Source: Eubacterium sp. OM08-24 (GTDB lineage Bacteria; Bacillota; Clostridia; Oscillospirales; Acutalibacteraceae). From it: a stretch of DNA of 64,000 nucleotides. The stretch spans positions 62,001-126,000 of the forward strand of contig NZ_QSTA01000001.1 of the NCBI RefSeq assembly GCF_003438075.1. The letters are read 5' to 3'. Positions 10,236 to 18,553 of the stretch are shown here, piece after piece. Below the pieces are notes generated by a model. That model did not search any database. It saw only the letters and a program-made list of their open reading frames with translations, and was not told where the DNA came from. Position 1 is the first letter of the stretch, and each line of letters starts with the position of its first letter. The position numbers were made by a program, and so were the translations under genes.

Positions 10236-10264
10236 TTGATAATCTCGTGCATTAATGCTATAAT
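10236..10264 (+). promoter_or_regulatory. SigA-type promoter upstream of the zinc-ribbon gene
   Basis: TTGATA (10236-10241), a 17-base spacer and TATAAT (10259-10264) lie in the short gap after hemZ. This suggests a new transcription unit starting at the zinc-ribbon gene. Confidence 0.7.
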
Positions 10265-10300
10265 AGCACAGATATATTTTTATAGAAAGGTATGACTGAT

Positions 10301-10672
10301 ATGGGAAAATTTGACGGAATATTAGACGATGTCATTGTTAATGCTAAGGCAGCGGCATCTGTTGTATCAAAAAAAGCATCTGATGTTTACGACAGCTCAA
10401 AGCAAAAAATTGCGGCTGCCGAAATCAGAGCGGAAATTAACGCAAAGCTCAGAGAGCTTGGTGCGCTCGCTTATAAAAGTGAAGTTCACGAGCTTGATTT
10501 ATCAGACAAAATCAAAGAAAAGACAGCTGAAATTACAGAGCTGAAGGAAAACCTCGACCTTATAAACGAGAGCATTTCTGCAAATAAAAATGTTACTTAT
10601 TGCCCCGAGTGTGGCAGTGATGTACCTGAAAACTCTAAGTTCTGCAACAGCTGCGGTGCAAAGCTTGACTGA
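10301..10672 (+). CDS. Small zinc-ribbon protein, function unknown
   Basis: 123 residues. The body (about 1-95) is helical and charged and looks able to form a coiled coil. The C-terminus is a double-CxxC zinc ribbon, CPECGSDVPENSKFCNSCGAKL. No enzymatic motif or signal peptide is seen. The start was set at the ATG at 10301 because AGAAAGG (10284-10290) lies 10 bases before it. The in-frame ATG at 10292 is only one base from that site. Proteins of this layout are common in Clostridia and remain uncharacterised. Confidence 0.8.
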   Translation: MGKFDGILDDVIVNAKAAASVVSKKASDVYDSSKQKIAAAEIRAEINAKLRELGALAYKSEVHELDLSDKIKEKTAEITELKENLDLINESISANKNVTYCPECGSDVPENSKFCNSCGAKLD

Positions 10673-10720
10673 TTGCCGAGCTTTGCTTTGATTTAAAATT
10701 TGATAATTGGGTGATTTAAT

Positions 10721-12517
10721 TTGTCTAAAAAATACAATGCGATAAGTAATGCCGAGGAAAATATTTCTCAATCCTTTTTAAAGGGTGCGGCAATACTTAC
10801 GCTGAGTATGGTTGTTGTAAAAGTTATCGGACTTCTTGATCAGGTACTTCTCACAAACATTTATTCAATGTTCGGCGAAGAATATGCCACAATGGGTTCG
10901 GGACTTTTCAGCAACGCATACGAAATCTTTGTTGTTATATTTACGGTTGCAACGGGCGGACTTCCTATTGCAATTTCAAGACTTGTATCCGAGAGCATTG
11001 CTCAGAAAAGATACAGAGATGTAAAGCTGATACATAAGGTATCAATCCCGTTTTTCTCGATTGTCGGCATTGTTTCATTTATGATTATGATTGCTGGCAG
11101 TTTCATTTATGTGAGAATAATTGATTCTCCGTATTCGATTTACGCAATGCTTTGCCTTGCGCCGACTATTCTTTTCGGCTGCCTTGTTTCAATATACAGG
11201 GGTTATTTTGAGGGACAGAGAAATATGTTCCCGACTGCAATTTCAGAGATTATAGAATCTGCCGTTAAGCTGATTTTAGGTCTTACCTTTGCTTACCTTG
11301 TAATGAAATTCGGTATGGACCAGTACAACGAGAGCGGAATGTTCCTTTGGTTTACATTTACCTCTCAGTATGACGCAATGAACACAATCCTTGCGTTCTC
11401 GGTAGCAGGCGCAATCTGCGGTATTTCTTCGGGTAGCTTTATGGCGTTTGTTTTCCTCTTACTCCGCTTTAAAATCGGCGGTGACGGAATCCCTGAGGAA
11501 TACTATGAAAACTCACTTGATGCCCGTACTAAGAGAGAAACCTTTGTTCTTATGGTAAAAACCGCTGTTCCTACCGCAATGGGCGCTTTTATTATGAGTA
11601 TGGGTTCGCTTATAGATCAGGTTATTATTCAGCGTGTGCTCAAGGAGCTTGCCGAAACCAATCCGCAGGCGCTTATTGACCAATACGGCAAGTATGGATT
11701 TACAGAGTCAATTACAAGCGACCCTATAACAATTCACACAAAACTTTGGGGCTGTTATGCCGCTGCGCTCAAGCTGATGCAGCTTGTTACTGCGGTTACT
11801 CAGGTGTTCGGCTCAAGTGCTATGCCTAATGTTACAAGCGCATGGACTAAGGGCGACAAAAAGGTTCTCAAGACCTCAATGGAAACCGTATTCGGAATGA
11901 CTATGATATTTACCCTGCCTATGGGTATCGGACTTTGTGTGCTTGCACACCCGATTATGTCATTTATCTACACAAGTGAGTCTATCGCTGCTATCGGCGG
12001 CAATGTGCTTATGCTTATGGGACTTACAACTATTTTTGCCGCTATTGAAACACCTATTTGCAGTATGCTGCAAGGTATAGGCAGAACAGATCTTCCAATG
12101 AAACTGTATGCCTTTGGCATAGTTGTAAAAATCGGCATAACATGGATGTTTGTAAGTATTCCTGAAATCAACATTCAGGGTGCAACGGCAGGTTCGCTTA
12201 TCGGTTATTTCCTGTCTTGCGTAATCGGCATATATCTCCTTATGAAACATTCAAAGGTTAGAATCAACTTCTACACCACTACTGTAAAGCCTCTTATCGG
12301 CGCAGTAGCAAGCGGACTTACCGCTTATTTGGTAAATGCAGGCGTGCTCATGATTGCTCCGCATAGGGTAGCAACAGTATGCGCAATTCTTGCAGCTATA
12401 ATTGTTTATATCGCTGTTTTGTTGATATTGCGTACTTTTACAGCTACTGTAATCGAATTTTTGCCAAAAGGGGAAAAAATTGCAAAACTACTTGCAAAAT
12501 TTCATTTGATTGGGTAA
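10721..12517 (+). CDS. MATE/MurJ-like flippase (SpoVB/YabM family)
   Basis: 598 residues with about 14 hydrophobic helices, starting near residue 22 (AAILTLSMVVVKVIGLLDQV). The family moves lipid-linked oligosaccharides or lipid II across the membrane. Spore paralogues (SpoVB) act in cortex synthesis. In Bacillus, yabM sits just before yabN (mazG), and the same order here points to the YabM member. TTG at 10721 is the start. A larger than usual soluble loop lies around residues 270-350. Confidence 0.85.
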   Translation: MSKKYNAISNAEENISQSFLKGAAILTLSMVVVKVIGLLDQVLLTNIYSMFGEEYATMGSGLFSNAYEIFVVIFTVATGGLPIAISRLVSESIAQKRYRDVKLIHKVSIPFFSIVGIVSFMIMIAGSFIYVRIIDSPYSIYAMLCLAPTILFGCLVSIYRGYFEGQRNMFPTAISEIIESAVKLILGLTFAYLVMKFGMDQYNESGMFLWFTFTSQYDAMNTILAFSVAGAICGISSGSFMAFVFLLLRFKIGGDGIPEEYYENSLDARTKRETFVLMVKTAVPTAMGAFIMSMGSLIDQVIIQRVLKELAETNPQALIDQYGKYGFTESITSDPITIHTKLWGCYAAALKLMQLVTAVTQVFGSSAMPNVTSAWTKGDKKVLKTSMETVFGMTMIFTLPMGIGLCVLAHPIMSFIYTSESIAAIGGNVLMLMGLTTIFAAIETPICSMLQGIGRTDLPMKLYAFGIVVKIGITWMFVSIPEINIQGATAGSLIGYFLSCVIGIYLLMKHSKVRINFYTTTVKPLIGAVASGLTAYLVNAGVLMIAPHRVATVCAILAAIIVYIAVLLILRTFTATVIEFLPKGEKIAKLLAKFHLIG

Positions 12518-12594
12518 AATATAAGTTATGATAGCAAATTTTTACTACTTGCGACAAACTGCGTGGCAGAGTTTTGCCTGAGAGGAAGATTGAA

Positions 12595-13389
12595 ATGGAT
12601 TTTAAAGAAAAGTCACAATACAAGTTTGATGATCTTGTTGAAATAGTAAAAATTCTTCGTGCCCCCGGCGGTTGCCCATGGGACAGAGAGCAGACACACA
12701 AGTCTATCCGTTCAAACTTCATTGAAGAAACCTACGAGGCTGTGGAGGCCATTGACACCGAGGACCTTGACCTTTTAAAGGAGGAACTTGGCGATGTGCT
12801 TTTACAGGTAGCTCTTCATTCTGAGATCGAAAGCGAAAAGGGTACATTTAATATTGACGATGTGTGTGACGGCGTTTGCAAAAAGCTGATAATCCGCCAC
12901 CCTCATGTATTCGGAAATGTTAATGCCGATACCACCGAGCAGGTGCTTAAAAATTGGGACACAATTAAAATGCAGACCAAAGAGCAGAAAACACAAACTC
13001 AGGCTATGGAAAGCGTTTCAAGAGCTTTGCCGTCACTTATGAGAAGTTCAAAGGTGCAGCAAAAGGCAGCAAAGGTCGGTTTTGACTGGGGCAATGCCGA
13101 GGATGCACTCACAAAGCTGTATGAAGAGTGCGACGAGCTTAAAGAGGCTATTTCAAAGGGTGATACCGATAATCAGTATGAGGAACTCGGCGATGTGCTT
13201 TTCTCTGCGGTTAATGTTGCAAGATTGTTAAAAATTGACAGTGAACACGCCCTCTATGATGCGTGCGATAAATTTATTGGTCGTTTTTCAAAGGTTGAGG
13301 CGCTTGCAAAGGAGCGTGGCATAGATATGAAAAGCGCAACATTGTCTGAGCTTGATTCCCTTTGGGATGAAGTTAAAATAAAAGAATAA
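12595..13389 (+). CDS. mazG: Nucleoside triphosphate pyrophosphohydrolase MazG
   Basis: 264 residues from the ATG at 12595, preceded by GAGGAAG. An in-frame TTG at 12574 is less likely. It has two MazG domains. The first has [14 protein letters not shown] and [11 protein letters not shown]...[10 protein letters not shown], and the second has [10 protein letters not shown]...[10 protein letters not shown]. It converts NTPs to NMP and PPi and cleans up aberrant nucleotides. Bacillus YabN carries an added N-terminal tetrapyrrole-methylase domain. This protein lacks it and resembles the E. coli MazG length. Confidence 0.93.
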   Translation: MDFKEKSQYKFDDLVEIVKILRAPGGCPWDREQTHKSIRSNFIEETYEAVEAIDTEDLDLLKEELGDVLLQVALHSEIESEKGTFNIDDVCDGVCKKLIIRHPHVFGNVNADTTEQVLKNWDTIKMQTKEQKTQTQAMESVSRALPSLMRSSKVQQKAAKVGFDWGNAEDALTKLYEECDELKEAISKGDTDNQYEELGDVLFSAVNVARLLKIDSEHALYDACDKFIGRFSKVEALAKERGIDMKSATLSELDSLWDEVKIKE

Positions 13390-13406
13390 TTTGGAGGTCC
13401 ATTGAT

Positions 13407-13682
13407 ATGAACAAAACAGAACTTATTTCAGCTGTTGCTGAGCAGAGCGGTCTTACTAAAAAGGATGCAGAAAAGGCAGTTACAGCAGTTATTGATACAA
13501 TTATCGACTCTGTTGCAAAAGACGAGAAGGTACAGATTGCAGGCTTTGGTACATTTGAGCAGCGCCAGAGAAAGGCAAGAACAGGCAGCGACCCAAGAAC
13601 AGGTAACCCAATTGAAATTGCTGCATCTAAGGTTCCGGCTTTTAAGGCAGGCAAGGTATTTAAGGATACTGTAAATCAGTAA
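13407..13682 (+). CDS. hup: HU-family DNA-binding protein
   Basis: 91 residues, canonical HU/IHF fold. It begins [22 protein letters not shown] and carries the DNA-embracing arm [20 protein letters not shown]. It is a small nucleoid-compacting dimer. It lies between mazG and rqcP, as in many Clostridia, with GGAGG upstream and a strong terminator directly downstream. Confidence 0.97.
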   Translation: MNKTELISAVAEQSGLTKKDAEKAVTAVIDTIIDSVAKDEKVQIAGFGTFEQRQRKARTGSDPRTGNPIEIAASKVPAFKAGKVFKDTVNQ

Positions 13683-13693
13683 TTTATTTTTTC

Positions 13694-13721
13694 GGAGTCG
13701 GCTTTTGTCGGCTCCTTTTTT
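13694..13721 (+). terminator. Intrinsic terminator after hup
   Basis: GGAGTCGGC / GTCGGCTCC form a 9-bp stem (with two G-T pairs) around a TTTT loop, followed by TTTTTT. It may limit expression of rqcP relative to the abundant HU protein. Confidence 0.85.
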
Positions 13722-13736
13722 GTCGGAGGTGAAAGA

Positions 13737-13979
13737 ATGCGACTTGACAAATACTTAAAGGTATCACGACTTATTAAAAGAAGAACTATTGCAAACGAGG
13801 CTTGTGACGCAGGCAAGGTGAGCGTAAACGGCAAAGAGGCGAGAGCGTCATACGATGTAAAAGTTGGCGATGTAATTGAAATTACCCTCGGCTCAAGAAG
13901 TGTAAAGGTAAAGGTTACTCAGGTAAAAGAGGTTGTCCGCAAGGAAGAGGCAGACACAATGTATGAGGCTGTAATCTGA
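13737..13979 (+). CDS. rqcP: S4-domain ribosome quality control factor RqcP (YabO)
   Basis: 80 residues, one S4 RNA-binding domain beginning MRLDKYLKVSRLIKRRTIA and followed by the KVSVNGKEARASYDVKVGD core. In Bacillus this protein binds stalled 50S subunits and helps RqcH add alanine tails to stuck nascent chains. GGAGGTG is just upstream. It lies downstream of hup and upstream of yabP as in Bacillus. Confidence 0.92.
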   Translation: MRLDKYLKVSRLIKRRTIANEACDAGKVSVNGKEARASYDVKVGDVIEITLGSRSVKVKVTQVKEVVRKEEADTMYEAVI

Positions 13980-14006
13980 TTTTAAAGGGAATATTTTTAT
14001 AATTTA

Positions 14007-14046
14007 CTCCGTATAAATTAATTAGTATTTATACGGAGGTTTTTTT
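14007..14046 (+). terminator. Terminator-like hairpin that includes the yabP ribosome-binding site
   Basis: CTCCGTATAAAT (14007-14018) pairs perfectly with ATTTATACGGAG (14027-14038) across an 8-base loop and is followed by G and seven T. The 3' arm plus the next base contains GGAGG (14035-14039), which is the only plausible Shine-Dalgarno site for yabP (ATG 14047). Read-through RNA would therefore either end here or hide the yabP start site. Confidence 0.8.
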
Positions 14047-14319
14047 ATGAGCGAAATTCCAAAGGGCAAAAATCATACACTTATGCTTGACGCAAGGGGA
14101 AAGCTTGTGCTTACGGGTGCTGAAGATGTGAGCGGCTTTAACGAGGAAACAGTATCTGTTCTCACCTCGTGCGGAAGATTGATTATAAAGGGAGAAAGAC
14201 TGCATATTGACAAGCTAAACCTTGAGTCGGGCGATGTGTCTATTGACGGCAGAATAAATGCAATGCAGTACATAGGCAACGATAATTCAAAATCAAGACT
14301 TTCAAAGCTGTTTAAATAG
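14047..14319 (+). CDS. yabP: Sporulation protein YabP
   Basis: 90 residues, single YabP/YqfC domain with LMLDARGKLVLTGAEDVSGF and a LIIKGERLHIDKLNLESGDVS core. In Bacillus YabP is made in the mother cell under SigE and is needed with YabQ for spore cortex formation. It is followed after seven bases by yabQ. Presence of this pair suggests that the organism or a recent ancestor forms spores. Confidence 0.92.
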   Translation: MSEIPKGKNHTLMLDARGKLVLTGAEDVSGFNEETVSVLTSCGRLIIKGERLHIDKLNLESGDVSIDGRINAMQYIGNDNSKSRLSKLFK

Positions 14320-14326
14320 GTGTTGT

Positions 14327-14827
14327 ATGGAAATTGATTTTTATGTTCAGTCGCAGGCATTTTTGTATTCGCTTTTGCTCGGAGTAGCGCTCGGCATACT
14401 TTACGGAGCGTTTAAGTTTATAAGAACAGCGTTTTTAAGCACTAAACCGGCGGTTATAATCAGCGACATTGCGTTTATGATTGTTGCAAGTCTTGCTCTG
14501 TTCTTTTATTCTCTTGCTATGCTGTACGGCTATGTAAGAATTTATGTGGTGTTCGGTGCATTGTGTGGATTTGCGGCGTATAGGTTTTCACTTGGAAAAC
14601 TTATTTCAAGGATATATTGCCCAATAATAAATGCGCTTAATGTCGCAAACAAAAAAATAAGAACAAAATTTAAAAAAATTACAGAAAAACTATTGAAAAT
14701 CGGCAACAACATATTGTATAATATAGATAAGAAAATAGATACATTTAGAAATAAACAAAAAGGTTTATCGGTAAGAAAAAAGGTTAAGGCGAGTAATGAA
14801 AACGAAAAAGAGAAAACCGCAGATTAA
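14327..14827 (+). CDS. yabQ: Spore cortex biosynthesis protein YabQ
   Basis: 166 residues. Three or four hydrophobic helices fill the first 100 residues (FLYSLLLGVALGILYGAF; IISDIAFMIVASLALFFYS; MLYGYVRIYVVFGALCGF), followed by a basic cytoplasmic tail. This is the normal YabQ layout. It works with YabP in cortex assembly. The stop lies 32 bases inside the divIC start region, so translation is probably coupled. Confidence 0.88.
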   Translation: MEIDFYVQSQAFLYSLLLGVALGILYGAFKFIRTAFLSTKPAVIISDIAFMIVASLALFFYSLAMLYGYVRIYVVFGALCGFAAYRFSLGKLISRIYCPIINALNVANKKIRTKFKKITEKLLKIGNNILYNIDKKIDTFRNKQKGLSVRKKVKASNENEKEKTAD

Positions 14828-15164
14828 TCCTGAAAGCAATGCCGAAACAGCAACTATTAAGGAAATTGAGCCTAAAAAGAAGAAACGAGGCAGATATATT
14901 CTTTTATATCTCGCTATTATCGGATTTGCTTTTTATGCGGTCATCACAATAGTTAATCAGAATATTCAAATAGCCGATAAAAAGGCAGAGCTTGACGAGA
15001 TTAACAAGCAGATCAATGTGGTAGAAATCCAAATAAAATATTTGGATAAGGTAAAAAGCTACTCAGGTGAACAGCTTAAGGAATATATTGAGAAGATTGC
15101 AAAAAATGAAATGGGTTATGTCAGCGAAGGTGAAAGAATTTTCTATAATGTTTCCGGCGAATAG
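14796..15164 (+). CDS. divIC: Septum formation initiator, DivIC/FtsB family
   Basis: 122 residues. A charged N-terminal cytoplasmic part, one transmembrane helix (about residues 32-52, ILLYLAIIGFAFYAVITIV) and an outside coiled coil (KKAELDEINKQINVVEIQIK) form the DivIC/FtsB layout. The family bridges FtsL and the divisome synthase complex. It overlaps yabQ by 32 bases. The order yabQ-divIC-yabR is the same as in Bacillus. Confidence 0.88.
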   Translation: MKTKKRKPQINPESNAETATIKEIEPKKKKRGRYILLYLAIIGFAFYAVITIVNQNIQIADKKAELDEINKQINVVEIQIKYLDKVKSYSGEQLKEYIEKIAKNEMGYVSEGERIFYNVSGE

Positions 15165-15213
15165 CTTTGTGAAAGCAAAGGGTAGAATATATATTAAGGG
15201 GTAAAAAGATTTT

Positions 15214-15726
15214 ATGGCAATTGAAGTCGGTATGATATTAGAAGGCAAGGTTTCGGGTATAACAAAGTTTGGTGCTTTTGTTGATTTACCTGATTCGCAA
15301 ACAGGTATGGTACATATTTCTGAGGTAGCACATACCTATATTAACGAGATTGGCGATTATGTAAAGGTAGGACAGACTGTTAAGGTAAAGGTGCTTGCAC
15401 TTAATAACGGCAAAATCAGTCTTTCAATGAAACAGGCTGTTCCGCAGGAGCGTAAGCCAAGGAATAATGACAGAGGTGACAGATCTGACAGGGGCGACAG
15501 AAACAACCGCCGTCAGGGTTCACCAAGACAGCCGTATAAGCCGGCTCCACCCGTTAAGTCACCCGGAAATTACGAGTGGCAGGGTTCAAAAAAGAACGCA
15601 CCCACAAGCTTTGAGGATATGATGTCTAAGTTTAAGCAGACAAGCGAAGACAAAATTTCTGACCTCAAGCGTGGTGGTGAAAGCCGTAGTTACAGCCGCA
15701 GAGGCAATGGCAACGGCAGAAAATAA
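15214..15726 (+). CDS. S1 RNA-binding domain protein (YabR)
   Basis: 170 residues. A single S1 domain occupies about residues 1-72 (GMILEGKVSGITKFGAFVDL...GMVHISEVA...KVKVLALNNGKISLSMK). The rest is disordered, rich in Arg, Asp and Gly, with a DRGDRSDRGDRNNR stretch and a final RRGNGNGRK that could bind RNA. In Bacillus YabR is also called a general stress protein with a polynucleotide phosphorylase-like S1 domain. Its precise role is unknown. It is followed by hpf. Confidence 0.88.
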   Translation: MAIEVGMILEGKVSGITKFGAFVDLPDSQTGMVHISEVAHTYINEIGDYVKVGQTVKVKVLALNNGKISLSMKQAVPQERKPRNNDRGDRSDRGDRNNRRQGSPRQPYKPAPPVKSPGNYEWQGSKKNAPTSFEDMMSKFKQTSEDKISDLKRGGESRSYSRRGNGNGRK

Positions 15727-15751
15727 ATTACCTGCAAAGGGAGGCACTATT

Positions 15752-16285
15752 ATGAAATACACTTACACAGCAAGAAAGGTAACACTCAGAGATAACTTTA
15801 AAGAGAGAGCAGAAAAAAAGCTCGACAAATTCGGAAAGCTCTTTTCTGAGAATGCCACAGTAAACATAGTTGTCACCCTCGAAAAGAACCGTCAGACTGT
15901 TGAAGTTACAATCAGAGATAACGGTCTTGTTCTTCGTGCCGAGAGCACTATGCCTGAGATGAATGACGCACTTGACAAAGTAGTCGATATTCTCGGTCGC
16001 CAAATTCGCAAAAACAAGACTAAGCTCGAAAAGAAAATTAAGAGCAGCAGCATTGATGATTTCGTAAGTCTAAGTCCGGAAATTAGCGAGGCTGAAGACG
16101 ATGACTACAAAATCGTGCGTAAAAAGCAGATTATTATTAAGCCTATTACCGTTGACGAGGCAATACTCGAAATGAATATGGTAAACCACAATTTCTTTAT
16201 GTTTAAAAATGCAGACACAAACGAGATTAGCGTGGTTTATAAGCGTGAAAACGGTGATTACGGTCTTTTAGAGCCAACAGTCTAA
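15752..16285 (+). CDS. hpf: Ribosome hibernation promoting factor, long form
   Basis: 177 residues from the ATG at 15752, preceded by AAAGGGAGG. A longer in-frame start at 15671 lies inside yabR and is rejected. The N-terminal domain (about 1-95) has the HPF fold with MKYTYTARKVTLRDNFKERA. The C-terminal domain (about 120-177), IVRKKQIIIKPITVDEAI and HNFFMFKNADTNEISVVYKR, dimerises 70S ribosomes into 100S particles in the long form. A terminator follows. Confidence 0.95.
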   Translation: MKYTYTARKVTLRDNFKERAEKKLDKFGKLFSENATVNIVVTLEKNRQTVEVTIRDNGLVLRAESTMPEMNDALDKVVDILGRQIRKNKTKLEKKIKSSSIDDFVSLSPEISEAEDDDYKIVRKKQIIIKPITVDEAILEMNMVNHNFFMFKNADTNEISVVYKRENGDYGLLEPTV

Positions 16286-16344
16286 AGCCTGTATGGAGCT
16301 TGCCTATTTATAATTCACAAGCTAATATAAATTAAAATACTGAT

Positions 16345-16375
16345 AAGGGTATCGGTTAGTCCGATACCCTTTTTT
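16345..16375 (+). terminator. Intrinsic terminator after hpf
   Basis: AAGGGTATCGG / CCGATACCCTT form an 11-bp stem with loop TTAGT, followed by T residues. It closes the yab-hpf transcript. Confidence 0.9.
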
Positions 16376-16396
16376 AAGGAATAAGGAGTGAAATCG

Positions 16397-17509
16397 GTGC
16401 TAAAATTTTCCGCACCCTGTATTTTTGGTCTTGAGGGACTATGCGCAAACGAGTTTAAGTTTTTAGGTTTAAAAAATGTTGAGGCGCACAACGGTAAGGT
16501 AACATTTGAGGGCGATTTTTCCGATATGGCTAAGGCTAATATCAATTCAAGATACGCTGAAAGAATACAAATACTTCTTGCTGAGTTTGAGGCAACCAGC
16601 TTTGATGAGCTTTTTGAGGGAGTAAAGGCTGTTGAGTGGGAGAGCTTTATCGGCGTAAACGATGCTTTCCCTGTAAAAGGCAGATGCCTTAGCTCAAAGC
16701 TGATGAGCGTGCCCGACTGCCAAAAAATCATTAAAAAGGCAGTGGTAACAAGGCTTTCAGAAAAATATATGCTCCCATGGCTTGAGGAAAGCGGCGCACT
16801 CCATCAAATTCAGTTCTTGATTATGAACGATAAGGTTAGTGTAATGCTCGACACCTCCGGCGCAGGTCTTCATAAGCGAGGCTATCGTGCCGAGTCAAAT
16901 GACGCACCTATTAAAGAAACTCTTGCCGCCGCTATGGTAGACTTGTCGAGAGTGAGGGGAAATCATTTTGTGGTTGACCCAATGTGCGGAAGCGGTACAA
17001 TTCTTATTGAGGCTGCACTCAAAGCTATGAAAATCGCACCCGGTATTAATCGTTATTTTGCCGCCGAAAAATGGAGCTGCGTGCCGTCAGAGGTTTGGAG
17101 TGAGCAGAGAGAAATCGCTAAATCCAACGAAGTGCGTGACTGCGCTTTTCATGCCGAGGGATATGATATTGACGAGCTTGCGCTTGAGGTTGCCAAAAAG
17201 AATGCAAAACTTGCAGGTGTTGCCGATAAAATTACCTTTGCCAAGCGTGATATTAAGGATTTTGAGCTTAACGATGGCTTTGTGACTGTTATTACCAACC
17301 CTCCGTACGGCGAAAGATTGCTTGATGTAAAATCAGCCGAGGAGCTTTATAAGGTGATGGGTGAGAAATTTAAAAGAGCGCAGGGAAAGAGCTATACGAT
17401 AATTACACCTGACGATGATTTTGAAAAAATCTTTGGCAGAAAAGCCGATAAGCGAAGAAAATTGTATAATGGTACTTTAAAATGCCAGCTTTATATGTAT
17501 TTTAAGTGA
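16397..17509 (+). CDS. THUMP-domain class I RNA methyltransferase (RlmL/YpsC-like)
   Basis: 370 residues. THUMP RNA-binding part in the first 160 residues, then a Rossmann methyltransferase with VVDPMCGSGTILIEAAL and the catalytic TNPPYGERL (NPPY of N-methyltransferases). The family makes m2G in 23S rRNA (RlmL-type). A second RlmK domain is absent, as in the Bacillus YpsC relatives. The start is GTG at 16397. The GTG at 16388 overlaps the AAGGAG site itself and is unlikely. Confidence 0.88.
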   Translation: MLKFSAPCIFGLEGLCANEFKFLGLKNVEAHNGKVTFEGDFSDMAKANINSRYAERIQILLAEFEATSFDELFEGVKAVEWESFIGVNDAFPVKGRCLSSKLMSVPDCQKIIKKAVVTRLSEKYMLPWLEESGALHQIQFLIMNDKVSVMLDTSGAGLHKRGYRAESNDAPIKETLAAAMVDLSRVRGNHFVVDPMCGSGTILIEAALKAMKIAPGINRYFAAEKWSCVPSEVWSEQREIAKSNEVRDCAFHAEGYDIDELALEVAKKNAKLAGVADKITFAKRDIKDFELNDGFVTVITNPPYGERLLDVKSAEELYKVMGEKFKRAQGKSYTIITPDDDFEKIFGRKADKRRKLYNGTLKCQLYMYFK

Positions 17510-17525
17510 AACCTTAGTGAAATTG

Positions 17526-17554
17526 TTGATTTATTTTAAAAAATATAGTATGAT
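17526..17554 (+). promoter_or_regulatory. SigA-type promoter
   Basis: TTGATT (17526-17531), 17 bases, TATGAT (17549-17554), upstream of the single-gene unit at 17587. Confidence 0.6.
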
Positions 17555-17586
17555 AATTTAGATATATTATTTTAGGAGGCATTCTT

Positions 17587-18465
17587 TTGGAAGAGAATAA
17601 AGATTTTTTTGCCGAAACAGAGAACACTCAGACTTCGGCAGAAACAAATAATGATGCTGCAGAAACCTCTGCCAACGCTCAGGGAAATGTAACGGTATAT
17701 GCCGATGAGGACGGCCCGACAGCGGTATTTACAGAAGATACAACCCCAACTAAAAAGAAGTCGATTCAGACACCGATTATTATTGCGGCTGCAATAGTGG
17801 TTGCTTTTATTGCGGCTTTCTTTGTATTTACAGCATTCTTTAATTCAAGCATTGTAGGTACATGGGTGCTTGTAGAAGACAGTAACGGCGCCACTCATGA
17901 TGAGGCAGGCGACGGTGTTACATACTACACACTTGATAAGGACGGAACTATTACCGTATCGGTCGGCACAATTACTCAGAAGTCAACATACACTGTTACC
18001 GATAAAAACGGTACAAAATATGTAAATTCAAGTAATGTATTCTCAGGTTCTTATAAGATATCGGGCAATGTATTTACAGGAAGAACATTTGAGCTTACAG
18101 TAGAGGGCGTTGAAAAACCTTATATTTTCAAGAGCGCAACTGTTAAAAAGCCGGTGCTTAAAGTTCCGGATACATTTAAGAAAAACGATAAGCTCACAGG
18201 CAAGTGGAATATTCCTTCGTATGACATAACATATGAGTTTAGCGCTGATGGCACATTCCTTGCAGATATGTACGGCACTATCACATATGAGGGCGTTTAT
18301 ACTTACGATAATGAGAAAATCACTGTAACCTACTACGCTGACTCAGAAACAACTATTGATATTCCATATGCTTTTGACGGCAACAACACACTTGTTATGA
18401 ACGGTATGGGATATTACAAAATGAACAGTGACGGCTCGCTTGTAGCTACACCTGATCAGGCTTAA
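17587..18465 (+). CDS. Membrane-anchored protein with two lipocalin-like beta repeats, function unknown
   Basis: 292 residues starting at TTG 17587 after TAGGAGGC. Residues 1-58 are acidic and low complexity (Glu, Thr, Ala), about 60-88 are a single transmembrane helix (IIIAAAIVVAFIAAFFVFTAFF), and the outside part holds two related beta-rich units. The first begins SIVGTWVLVEDSNGATHDEA, and the second LTGKWNIPSYDITYEFSADG. Each has a GxW start and a threonine/tyrosine-rich YTYDNEKITVTYY-type end, as in lipocalin-like DUFs. I do not recognise a function. It is a single-gene unit with its own promoter and a hairpin after it. Confidence 0.75.
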   Translation: MEENKDFFAETENTQTSAETNNDAAETSANAQGNVTVYADEDGPTAVFTEDTTPTKKKSIQTPIIIAAAIVVAFIAAFFVFTAFFNSSIVGTWVLVEDSNGATHDEAGDGVTYYTLDKDGTITVSVGTITQKSTYTVTDKNGTKYVNSSNVFSGSYKISGNVFTGRTFELTVEGVEKPYIFKSATVKKPVLKVPDTFKKNDKLTGKWNIPSYDITYEFSADGTFLADMYGTITYEGVYTYDNEKITVTYYADSETTIDIPYAFDGNNTLVMNGMGYYKMNSDGSLVATPDQA

Positions 18466-18480
18466 TTTAATATTTGAAAA

Positions 18481-18512
18481 ATAGGCAACACTGCATTTGC
18501 GGTGTTGCCTAT
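18481..18512 (+). terminator. Strong hairpin, probable terminator
   Basis: A 14-bp stem ATAGGCAACACTGC / GCGGTGTTGCCTAT closes on a four-base loop ATTT. The downstream T-run on the plus strand is weak (CCGCCTTTT). The upstream A-run would act as T-run only on the minus strand. Confidence 0.6.
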
Positions 18513-18553
18513 CCGCCTTTTATGGGGAAGTTCTATAAATTCACAAGGAGGGA

